A DNA stretch of 8,273 nt, taken from Comamonadaceae bacterium (GTDB taxonomy: Bacteria; Pseudomonadota; Gammaproteobacteria; Burkholderiales; Burkholderiaceae_C). Location: assembly GCA_947371775.1 (NCBI GenBank), contig CANBQX010000083.1, forward strand, positions 1-8,273. The letters are read 5' to 3'. Under the pieces are notes generated by a model. It made no database searches. It had not been told where the DNA came from and saw only the letters and a program-made list of their open reading frames with translations. Below, piece after piece: positions 1-6,593 of the stretch. Positions within the stretch are counted from its first letter, which is position 1. Every line of letters starts with the position of its first letter. Made by a program: the position numbers and the translations under genes.

Positions 1-738
1 GTGGACCCGATTGCCGACATTGAGGTGATCCAGACCGAGCTGTGCCTGGCGGATCTGAGTGCCGTCGAAAAAGCCCTGCACCGCGTGACCAAGCTGGCAC
101 GCTCGGGCGACAAAGAATCGATCAAGCTGGTGGCGATTTTGGAGAAATGCCAGACCGCACTCAACGAAGCCAAACCGGTGCGCACCATCGACTTCAGCAA
201 AGAAGAGTTGCCTTTGCTCAAGCAGTTTTTCTTGATCACCGCCAAGCCCGCCATGTTTGTGGCCAATGTGGCCGAAGACGGGTTTGAGAACAACCCCATG
301 CTCGACCGCCTGAAGGCCTTTGCCGCAGCGCAAAACGCACCGGTGGTGTCTATCAGCGCCAAGCTGGAGGCCGAGATGAGCGAAATGAGCGATGAAGACC
401 GCCAGATGTTTCTCGAAGAACTCGGCCAGACCGAGCCGGGCCTGAACCGCCTGATCCGCGCGGCCTACAGCCTGCTCGGCCTGCAAACCTATTTCACCGC
501 CGGGGTGAAAGAGGTGCGCGCCTGGACGATTCATGTCGGCGACACCGGCCCGCAGGCGGCAGGCGTGATTCACACCGACTTCGAAAAAGGCTACATCCGC
601 GCCCAGACCATTGCGTTTGACGATTTCATCGCCTTCAAAGGCGAGCAGGGCGCCAAAGACGCGGGCAAGATGCGCGCTGAGGGCAAGGAATACGTGGTCA
701 AAGATGGCGACGTGATGAACTTCTTGTTCAGCTCTTAA
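1..738 (+). CDS. ychF: Redox-regulated ATPase YchF (Obg-family P-loop protein), 5' partial
   Basis: This is the C-terminal 245 residues of YchF, a cytosolic Obg-related P-loop protein that prefers ATP to GTP, binds ribosomes and is linked to oxidative stress and translation. The family is about 363 residues long, so roughly 118 residues, including the Walker A region, lie upstream of the window. The GTG at position 1 is an internal valine codon and not the start. Visible landmarks are the coiled-coil insertion (fragment residues about 15-60) and NVAED at 89-93, where the usual NKxD guanine motif is replaced by the NxxE form that goes with ATP specificity. An SAK-like G5 element follows at 119-121, and then a TGS domain from about 160 to the end with LQTYFTAGVKEVRAWT and the C-terminal KDGDVMNFLF. 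No frameshift is seen. The next gene starts 21 nt after the TAA, so co-transcription is likely. Identification is by strong remembered similarity to E. coli YchF. Confidence 0.96.
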   Translation: MDPIADIEVIQTELCLADLSAVEKALHRVTKLARSGDKESIKLVAILEKCQTALNEAKPVRTIDFSKEELPLLKQFFLITAKPAMFVANVAEDGFENNPMLDRLKAFAAAQNAPVVSISAKLEAEMSEMSDEDRQMFLEELGQTEPGLNRLIRAAYSLLGLQTYFTAGVKEVRAWTIHVGDTGPQAAGVIHTDFEKGYIRAQTIAFDDFIAFKGEQGAKDAGKMRAEGKEYVVKDGDVMNFLFSS

Positions 739-747
739 CAATCACCC

Positions 748-753
748 AAGGAG
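748..753 (+). promoter_or_regulatory. Ribosome binding site of the class V aminotransferase gene
   Basis: AAGGAG lies 6 nt before the ATG at 760, between the ychF stop and that start. It is the best Shine-Dalgarno match among the starts in this window and fixes the start of the downstream gene. Confidence 0.8.
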
Positions 754-759
754 ACTGCC

Positions 760-1899
760 ATGGCCGGACTGGTAAAAGAGATCGATCCCGACGGATTGCT
801 GGAGTTTTCGGTGGTCTACACCGACCGCGCGCTCAACCACATGTCGCAGCGCTTTCAAGGCGTAATGCGCGACATCTCGGGCATTCTCAAAGCGGTGTAC
901 CACGCGCCTTCGAGCGTGCTGGTGCCCGGCAGTGGCACCTTCGGCATGGAAGCGGTCGCACGCCAGTTTGCCAGCGGCAAAAAAGTGATGGTGCTGCGCA
1001 ATGGCTGGTTCAGCTACCGCTGGTCACAGATTTTTGACATGGGCCAGATTCCGGCCCAGTCCATCGTGCTCAAGGCCCGGCGCACCAGCGAGGCATCGCA
1101 GTCGCCCTGGGTGCCCTGCCCGATTGACGAAGTGGTGGCCACCATCCTGGCAGAGAAGCCTGCGGTGGTGTTTGCGCCGCACGTGGAAACGTCGGCCGGC
1201 ATGATCTTGCCCGACGACTACCTGCGCGCCGTGGCCGACGCGGTGCACCAGGTCGGCGGCTTGTTTGTGCTGGACTGCATTGCCTCGGGCACGATTTGGG
1301 TGGACATGGAAGCCACGGGCGTGGACGTGCTGGTGACGGCACCGCAAAAAGGCTGGAGTGGATCGCCCTGCTGCGCCATGGTGATGCTCAGCGCCCGGGC
1401 GCGCACCGCGATTGAAAGCACCACCAGCAGCAGCTTTGCCTGCGACCTGAAGAAGTGGCTGCACGTGATGGAAGCCTATGAAAAAGGCGCGCACATGTAC
1501 CACACCACCATGCCCACCGACGCCCTGACGCGCCTGCGCGAAGTCATGCTGGAAACCCAGGCCTATGGCTTTGAAAAGGTGCGCCAAGAGCAACTCGACC
1601 TGGGCCACCAAGTGCGCGCCCTGCTCGAGAGCCGCGGCCTGATCAGCGTCGCGGCCAAGGGCTTTCAGGCACCTGGCGTGGTGGTGAGCTACACCACCGA
1701 CCCCGACATGCACAGCAGCAAGAAGTTTTTGGCGCTGGGCCTGCAAACCGCCGCCGGTGTGCCGCTGCAATGCGACGAGCCGGCCGACTTCATGACCTTT
1801 CGCATCGGCCTCTTCGGCCTGGAAAAACTGCACAACGTAGCGCGCAGCGTGGGCCACCTGGCTGCGGCCCTGGACCAGATGGGGCTTGTTGCGAAATAG
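760..1899 (+). CDS. Class V PLP-dependent aminotransferase (alanine-glyoxylate aminotransferase-like)
   Basis: This 379-residue protein has the length and motif order of class V (fold type I) aminotransferases, which form cytosolic dimers with pyridoxal phosphate. VPGSGTFGMEA (residues 55-65) is the phosphate-binding loop. LDCIAS (171-176) carries the Asp (D172) expected to contact the cofactor pyridine nitrogen. APQKGW (194-199) supplies the Schiff-base lysine K197. FRIGLFG near the C-terminus supplies R348, the expected substrate carboxylate ligand. There is no signal peptide or membrane segment. The ATG is supported by AAGGAG six bases upstream and lies 21 nt after ychF. The amino donor and acceptor cannot be read from sequence: alanine-glyoxylate, serine-glyoxylate and related activities all use this scaffold. 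Burkholderiales relatives are usually labelled alanine-glyoxylate aminotransferase family. The family call is firm and the substrate is open. Confidence 0.9.
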   Translation: MAGLVKEIDPDGLLEFSVVYTDRALNHMSQRFQGVMRDISGILKAVYHAPSSVLVPGSGTFGMEAVARQFASGKKVMVLRNGWFSYRWSQIFDMGQIPAQSIVLKARRTSEASQSPWVPCPIDEVVATILAEKPAVVFAPHVETSAGMILPDDYLRAVADAVHQVGGLFVLDCIASGTIWVDMEATGVDVLVTAPQKGWSGSPCCAMVMLSARARTAIESTTSSSFACDLKKWLHVMEAYEKGAHMYHTTMPTDALTRLREVMLETQAYGFEKVRQEQLDLGHQVRALLESRGLISVAAKGFQAPGVVVSYTTDPDMHSSKKFLALGLQTAAGVPLQCDEPADFMTFRIGLFGLEKLHNVARSVGHLAAALDQMGLVAK

Positions 1900-1944
1900 C
1901 TTCTGCCGCGCGGTCCGCTTGCTTGATAACCCCGAGCCCTGAAC

Positions 1945-3750
1945 ATGCTGCGAATTACCGAACTCAAACTCCCTTTGTCGGCCTTGCCCGTGGATGCGCG
2001 GCGTGCTGCCGACGCGCCCAGCGAAACCGACGAAGACCGCCGACCCACGGCGCAGCCGGTGGCCGCCTTGACCCGCATGGCCGCGCAAGCGCTGGGTGTG
2101 GCTGCATCCGACATTCATCGCCTGGACGTCTTTAAGCGCAGCTTTGATGCCCGCAAGGCCGACTTGCTGGCGGTGTTTATCGTCGATGTGGCGTTGGCCC
2201 CTGCGCTCGAGGCCCGCTTGGTGGCGCAATTTGCCGACCACCCCCACATCGGCGCCACGCCCGACATGGCGTACACGCTGGTGCGCCAAGCCCAGGCACC
2301 CTTGCCGCTGCGGCCAGTGGTGGTGGGCTTTGGGCCCTGCGGCATGTTTGCCGCGCTGCTGTTGGCACAAATGGGCTTGCGTCCCTTGGTGCTGGAACGC
2401 GGGCCGGCCGTGCGCCAACGCACCAAAGACACCTGGGACTTGTGGCGCAAACACACCCTGCATCCGGAGAGCAATGTGCAGTTCGGCGAAGGCGGTGCAG
2501 GCACGTTTTCGGACGGCAAGCTCTGGAGCCAGATCAAAGACCCGCGCCACCTGGGGCGCAAGGTGATGCAAGAGTTTGTGGCCGCAGGCGCGCCGCCCGA
2601 AATTCTGGTCGAGGCCCACCCCCACATCGGCACCTTCAAGCTGGTCAAGGTGGTGGAAAACCTGCGTGCGCGCATCATCGAATTGGGTGGCGAAGTGCGC
2701 TTTGGCCAGCGCGTGACCGACATCCGCACGAGCACAGAGGGCGATGTGCGGCGCATGAGCGGGCTGCAGGTGCTCGACCTGGCCAGCGGCACCCTGCAGG
2801 AGCTGCAGGCCCGCCACGTGGTGATGGCACTGGGCCACAGCGCACGCGACACCTTTGCCATGCTGTGGGGGCGCGGTGTGGCCATGCAGGCCAAGCCTTT
2901 TTCAGTGGGCTTTCGCATCGAGCATCCGCAAAGCGTGATCGACCGCGCACGCTGGGGCCGCCACGCGGGCCACCCGCTCTTGGGCGCGGCCGATTACAAG
3001 CTGGTGCACCATGCCCACAACGGGCGCAGCGTCTACAGCTTTTGCATGTGCCCCGGTGGCACGGTGGTGGCAGCGACCTCGGAGCCCGAGCGCGTGGTGA
3101 CCAACGGCATGAGCCAGTATTCGCGCAACGAGCGCAATGCCAACGCCGGCATCGTGGTGGGCATTGACCCGAGCGACTACCCGCAAGACGAAGCGAGTTT
3201 TGTCGCTGCGTTTGGCGCGCAGGATGGTGTGCGCTATGCCGCTGAAGCCAAAGCCATGGGCGCGGGCCTAAGCGCCAGCGCCGAACGCGCCCACCCTCTG
3301 TCGGGCATCGTGTTTCAGCGCACCTTAGAGTCCGCCGCCTATGTGCACGGCGGCGCCAGCTACGAAGCCCCCGGGCAGCTGGTCGGAGACTTTTTGGCGG
3401 GGCGTGCCTCCACGGCACTGGGCACCGTGCAGCCCTCCTACCAACCCGGCGTGAAGCTGGGCGATTTGGCCGGGAGCCTGCCCGCTTATGCGATTGACGC
3501 GATCCGCGACGCCCTGCCCGTGTTTGGCCGCAAGATCAAAGGCTTTGACATGGCCGACGCAGTGCTCACAGGCGTTGAAACGCGCACCTCCAGCCCGCTC
3601 AAGCTCCCCCGGGGCGAGGATTTGCAAAGCACCAACTTGCGCGGACTCTATCCTGCAGGCGAAGGCGCGAGCTATGCCGGCGGCATTCTGTCGGCGGGGG
3701 TGGACGGCATCAAGGTGGCCGAAGCGCTGGCCCTGGACCTGCTGCCCTGA
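1945..3750 (+). CDS. NAD(P)/FAD-dependent oxidoreductase of the COG2509 type
   Basis: This 601-residue predicted soluble flavoprotein has no established physiological role. An N-terminal region of about 110 residues, with DIHRLDVFKRSFDARK, precedes a dinucleotide-binding fold starting at PVVVGFGPCG. The GxGxxG glycines are G128, G130 and G133, and the acidic strand end expected to bind the FAD ribose is E151 in LVLERG. VQFGEGGAGTFSDGKL (178-193) and the C-terminal YPAGEGASYAGGILSA (569-584) are hallmark segments of this family of FAD-dependent dehydrogenases. No transmembrane helix is evident. The ATG at 1945 gives MLRITELKLPL, a family-like N-terminus, but no good Shine-Dalgarno lies upstream. 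The gene begins 45 nt after the aminotransferase and may be read through from it. It converges with htpX. The family is confident; the substrate is unknown. Confidence 0.9.
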   Translation: MLRITELKLPLSALPVDARRAADAPSETDEDRRPTAQPVAALTRMAAQALGVAASDIHRLDVFKRSFDARKADLLAVFIVDVALAPALEARLVAQFADHPHIGATPDMAYTLVRQAQAPLPLRPVVVGFGPCGMFAALLLAQMGLRPLVLERGPAVRQRTKDTWDLWRKHTLHPESNVQFGEGGAGTFSDGKLWSQIKDPRHLGRKVMQEFVAAGAPPEILVEAHPHIGTFKLVKVVENLRARIIELGGEVRFGQRVTDIRTSTEGDVRRMSGLQVLDLASGTLQELQARHVVMALGHSARDTFAMLWGRGVAMQAKPFSVGFRIEHPQSVIDRARWGRHAGHPLLGAADYKLVHHAHNGRSVYSFCMCPGGTVVAATSEPERVVTNGMSQYSRNERNANAGIVVGIDPSDYPQDEASFVAAFGAQDGVRYAAEAKAMGAGLSASAERAHPLSGIVFQRTLESAAYVHGGASYEAPGQLVGDFLAGRASTALGTVQPSYQPGVKLGDLAGSLPAYAIDAIRDALPVFGRKIKGFDMADAVLTGVETRTSSPLKLPRGEDLQSTNLRGLYPAGEGASYAGGILSAGVDGIKVAEALALDLLP

Positions 3751-3780
3751 ACCTTCGGGGCCAACTCGGCTGAAGGTTTA
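3748..3780. terminator. Possible bidirectional terminator hairpin between convergent genes
   Basis: AACCTTC (3750-3756) pairs perfectly with GAAGGTT (3772-3778). Adding one G-U and one T-A pair extends the stem into both stop codons: the TGA of the FAD gene and, on the other strand, the TAA of htpX. GCC/GGC (3760-3762 with 3768-3770) can close an inner stem with a 5-nt loop. There is no U-tract on either side, so it is a weak intrinsic terminator candidate. Its position in the 27-nt gap between convergent genes is the main support. Confidence 0.4.
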
Positions 3781-4647
3781 GCGGGCTTGCAAAGCCGCAA
3801 TGCGCGCTTCGATCGGCGGGTGGGTGCTGAACAGCTGCCCGATACCACCGGCGATGCCAAAGGCGGCCAAGCTTTTGGGCAGCTCGCCCGTGTGCATGCC
3901 ACCCAGACGTGCCAGTGCGTTCACCATGGGTTGGGTGCGGCCCATCAGCTCTGCGGCGCCCGCATCGGCCCGGAACTCGCGCTGACGCGAAAACCAGGCC
4001 ACGACCATGGCTGCGGCAAAGCCCAGCACGATGTCGAGCACGATGGTGGTAATCCAGTAGCCCATGCCGGGGCCGCTGTCGCGGTCATCGCCTTTGCGCA
4101 AAAAGCTATCGACCGCATAACCGATCACGCGGCTTAAAAACACCACAAAGGTGTTCATCACGCCCTGAATCAGGGTCATGGTGACCATGTCGCCATTGGC
4201 GATGTGGGCGACTTCATGGCCGATCACGGCTTCTACCTCTTCACGCGTCATGCCCTGCAGCAGCCCGGTGGACACCGCCACCAAGGCGGAGTCTTTGAAC
4301 GCGCCGGTCGCAAAGGCGTTGGCGTCACCCTCAAAAATACCGACCTCCGGCATGCCAATCTGCGCCTTGTCGGCAAATTTGCGCACGGTCTCGACAATCC
4401 AGGCCTCGTCGGCGTTTTGCGCTTGCTCGATCACGCGCACGCCTGAACTCCACTTGGCCAAAGGCTTGCTGATCAGGAGCGAAATAAACGCGCCACCAAA
4501 ACCCATGATCAGCGCATAACCGAGCAAAGCACCCAGGTTCAAACCATTGGCTGTGAGGTAGCGGTTCACACCCAAAAGGCTGGCGACGATGCCCAGCACC
4601 ACCACCACCATGACGTTGGTCAGCACCAACAACAAGATACGTTTCAT
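3778..4647 (-). CDS. htpX: Membrane zinc metalloprotease HtpX (M48 family)
   Basis: HtpX is an inner-membrane zinc endopeptidase that, with FtsH, degrades misfolded membrane proteins. In E. coli it is stress induced. The 289-residue product is full length for the family. Two N-terminal hydrophobic segments (about 4-25 and 35-60) precede the cytosolic catalytic part. HEVAH at 144-148 is the HExxH zinc and catalytic motif. Two further hydrophobic stretches follow (about 155-178 and 197-218). REFRAD places the third zinc ligand at E224, and FSTHPP (273-278) is the conserved C-terminal signature. The ATG is supported by AAGGTGA just upstream (4651-4657). The gene is the last of the leftward genes, 124 nt after DUF3025, and may have its own promoter in that gap. 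All catalytic residues are intact. Confidence 0.97.
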   Translation of the reverse strand: MKRILLLVLTNVMVVVVLGIVASLLGVNRYLTANGLNLGALLGYALIMGFGGAFISLLISKPLAKWSSGVRVIEQAQNADEAWIVETVRKFADKAQIGMPEVGIFEGDANAFATGAFKDSALVAVSTGLLQGMTREEVEAVIGHEVAHIANGDMVTMTLIQGVMNTFVVFLSRVIGYAVDSFLRKGDDRDSGPGMGYWITTIVLDIVLGFAAAMVVAWFSRQREFRADAGAAELMGRTQPMVNALARLGGMHTGELPKSLAAFGIAGGIGQLFSTHPPIEARIAALQAR

Positions 4648-4650
4648 GAA

Positions 4651-4657
4651 TCACCTT
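4651..4657 (-). promoter_or_regulatory. Ribosome binding site of htpX
   Basis: On the minus strand AAGGTGA sits directly ahead of the ATG at 4645-4647, with six bases between AAGG and the start codon. It supports the chosen start. A second AAGGTGA copy lies about 20 nt further upstream, inside a small hairpin. Confidence 0.7.
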
Positions 4658-4697
4658 TCTAGCAAACAAGATTGCCTCACCTTGTCGGTGGGCCGAT

Positions 4698-4724
4698 GGC
4701 GGGCATATTAATGTTCTACCCGCC
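4698..4724. repeat. Inverted repeat GGCGGG-N15-CCCGCC in the htpX upstream region
   Basis: GGCGGG (4698-4703) and CCCGCC (4719-4724) are perfect inverted copies separated by a 15-nt AT-rich loop. It lies in the 124-nt spacer between DUF3025 and htpX and encloses the best -10 candidate. It could be an operator, a weak terminator for the upstream operon, or chance in GC-rich DNA. Confidence 0.4.
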
Positions 4725-4733
4725 GAAACCCAA
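4705..4733 (-). promoter_or_regulatory. Possible sigma70-type promoter for htpX
   Basis: On the minus strand TTGGGT (4728-4733) and TAATAT (4705-4710) are separated by 17 nt and point at htpX, giving a 5' leader of about 50 nt. The matches to TTGACA and TATAAT are 3/6 and 4/6, so this is a suggestion only. I see no clear heat-shock sigma32 consensus, although htpX is heat-shock controlled in E. coli. The -10 box lies in the loop of a GGCGGG/CCCGCC inverted repeat. Confidence 0.28.
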
Positions 4734-4771
4734 AGACCACCCTGTTTTTGGGCCCAAGAAATTTGCGGCTT

Positions 4772-5533
4772 TTACACGTTTTCGTTCTGAGCGCGGGGTG
4801 CCCTGAACACCGAGGCATCGTCGTAAAAACCGGGTTCGGCGTTGGCGGGCCACCACCCTGGTACGCCCAGCACCGGCAAATGGGCAAAGGGTTTGGAGGC
4901 GAGTTTTTCGGCACTCAGGTCCTGCGCCATCCACGCATCGATCGCCGCCAATCCCTGCGCACTGGCGGGCACGCGGTACACATGGGCGGTGATGCCCTTG
5001 CGCGGCGTGACCAGCTTCTCCATCAAGGCGTGGCCAAACAACAGCAGCTGCGCCTGTGCCCAGTGCGGACGCAAGGTCACAAACAACTGCTGCCAATCTT
5101 TGGCCGCCAGCGCCTGCCACAGCGCGTCTGGCCCCTGAAAAAACGCGGCGTTTTCATCAAATACGGTAATGCCATCGCGTGCTGCACCCCGCACGCTGTG
5201 CACACCGCTGTGTGCAATTTGCTCGGCCTGCAGGGCATTGAGCCGGGCTTTGGTGTGCGGAAAATGCAGCCAGCACAGGCCGTTGAAAAAATCGTGCAGA
5301 CCCTCGCGGGTGGGCACCTGGCGGGTGCGGTAAATAAAGGCTTCGTAGGCCTCTGCGGCGGGCAAGGCCTCTTGCGCCACAAAGCGCACCGGCGATTCCG
5401 GCTTGCCGTGCGTGTTCAGAGCCTGGGCGCAGCTGTCGCCACAGACCACACGATCCGCGATGGTCTGGCCCCGCGCCTGCCAAGGCGCCAGCCAGGGCGC
5501 GGTCCAGTCGATGCGGTCTAGACCAGTCGCCAC
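4772..5533 (-). CDS. DUF3025 domain-containing protein
   Basis: This 253-residue protein of unknown function matches the DUF3025 family over most of its length, judged from recalled motifs: HDFFNGLCWLHFPHTK at 80-95, RDGITVFDENAA at 119-130, FGHALMEKLVTPRKGITAH at 166-184 and LPVLGVPGWW at 219-228. It has many conserved aromatic and histidine residues but no catalytic signature I recognise, no signal peptide and no membrane helix. The likely start is GTG at 5531-5533, which lies inside pyrC and overlaps its last 16 nt. I see no strong Shine-Dalgarno, so translation is probably coupled to pyrC termination. Its placement downstream of pyrC appears recurrent in related bacteria, from memory only. 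No function in pyrimidine metabolism can be claimed from that. Confidence 0.88.
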   Translation of the reverse strand: MATGLDRIDWTAPWLAPWQARGQTIADRVVCGDSCAQALNTHGKPESPVRFVAQEALPAAEAYEAFIYRTRQVPTREGLHDFFNGLCWLHFPHTKARLNALQAEQIAHSGVHSVRGAARDGITVFDENAAFFQGPDALWQALAAKDWQQLFVTLRPHWAQAQLLLFGHALMEKLVTPRKGITAHVYRVPASAQGLAAIDAWMAQDLSAEKLASKPFAHLPVLGVPGWWPANAEPGFYDDASVFRAPRAQNENV

Positions 5534-6558
5534 TGCAGGGCTTCGCCACCGGCCAGCGGTTTGAGCGTGGCTTCGCCAAAGGCATAGCTCTCAGGCGGTG
5601 TCCAGCTTTCGCGGCGCAGCGTGATGGTGCTGGTGTTGCGCGGCAAGGCATAAAAGTCCGGGCCAAACAGACTGGCAAAGCCTTCCAGCCGGTCCATCGC
5701 GCCCGCGGCATCAAAGGCCTGGGCATAAAGCTCGATGGCCGCGTGGGCGGTGTAGCAACCTGCGCAGCCACTGGCGTGCTCTTTGAGCTGCGCCGCATGC
5801 GGCGCACTGTCGGTGCCCAAAAAAAACTGGGGCGATCCGCTGGTGGCGGCATCGACCAGCGCCAGCCGGTGGGTCTCGCGTTTCAAGACCGGCAAGCAGT
5901 AGTAGTGCGGACGGATACCGCCTTTGAACAGTGCGTTGCGGTTGTACAGCAGGTGGTGGGCGGTGATGGTGGCGGCGGTATGGCGGCCAGCGCTTTGCAC
6001 GTACTGGGCCGCGTCGCGCGTGGTGATGTGCTCCAGCACGATCTTCAATTCCGGAAAATCGCGGCGCAAGGGAATGAGCTGCTGGTCAATAAACGCCGCT
6101 TCGCGGTCAAACAAATCCACCTCGGGGTCGGTGACCTCGCCGTGCACCAGCAGGGGCATACCAGAGCGTTGCAGGGCTTCGAGCGTGGCGTAGGTCTTGC
6201 GGATGTCGGTCACGCCGGCATCGCTGTTGGTGGTGGCCCCTGCGGGGTAGAGCTTCACCGCCACCACACCAGCGTCGCGGGCCCGGGCAATCTCGTCGGG
6301 GGGCAGCATGTCCGTTAAGTACAGCGTCATCAGCGGCTCAAAATGCATGCCCGCTGGCACGGCTGCGGCGATGCGCGCGCGGTAGGCCTGGGCCTGGGCA
6401 GCGGTGGTGACCGGCGGCTTGAGGTTGGGCATGACCACCGCACGGCCAAACTGGGCGGCGGTGTGCGGCACCACAGTGTGCAAGGCCTGGCCGTCGCGCA
6501 AATGCACGTGCCAGTCGTCCGGTCGAATCAGGGTCAGGGAAGTTGCCGTGGAAGTCAT
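5518..6558 (-). CDS. pyrC: Dihydroorotase (type II, PyrC)
   Basis: PyrC is the zinc enzyme that reversibly cyclises N-carbamoyl-aspartate to dihydroorotate, the third step of pyrimidine synthesis. With the start at the ATG 6556-6558 the protein is 346 residues, close to the 348 of E. coli PyrC. Key residues fall at near-identical positions: H17 and H19 in DWHVHLRDG, K102 in VKLYPAG as the carboxylated bridging lysine, H139 in LVHGEV, H177 in LEHITT, and D250 in FLGTDSAPH. An ATG 78 nt further upstream is open in frame, but it adds a non-conserved arginine- and proline-rich tail and overlaps lysR, so I reject it. The chosen ATG has no Shine-Dalgarno; CACCTCCTCTTT precedes it instead. The gene starts 35 nt after the truncated lysR, and its 3' end overlaps the DUF3025 gene. 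Confidence 0.96.
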   Translation of the reverse strand: MTSTATSLTLIRPDDWHVHLRDGQALHTVVPHTAAQFGRAVVMPNLKPPVTTAAQAQAYRARIAAAVPAGMHFEPLMTLYLTDMLPPDEIARARDAGVVAVKLYPAGATTNSDAGVTDIRKTYATLEALQRSGMPLLVHGEVTDPEVDLFDREAAFIDQQLIPLRRDFPELKIVLEHITTRDAAQYVQSAGRHTAATITAHHLLYNRNALFKGGIRPHYYCLPVLKRETHRLALVDAATSGSPQFFLGTDSAPHAAQLKEHASGCAGCYTAHAAIELYAQAFDAAGAMDRLEGFASLFGPDFYALPRNTSTITLRRESWTPPESYAFGEATLKPLAGGEALQWRLV

Positions 6559-6593
6559 AAAGAGGAGGTGCAAAGCGTTCAGGGAACAGACGC

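Noticed and set aside
1024..2838. Open frame of 604 codons on the minus strand, antisense to the aminotransferase and FAD genes
   Set aside because: It runs opposite two genes with intact family motifs, and its translation is rich in His, Gln, Ala and Gly with no recognisable domain. This is the usual shadow frame of high-GC coding DNA.
5743..6318. Plus-strand open frame of 191 codons opposite pyrC
   Set aside because: pyrC on the other strand has all catalytic residues, and the plus-strand translation shows no domain.
6561..6570. AGAGGAGGTG on the plus strand as a ribosome binding site for an antisense gene
   Set aside because: No ATG, GTG or TTG occurs in the next 4-15 nt, and the plus-strand frames here are shadows of pyrC.
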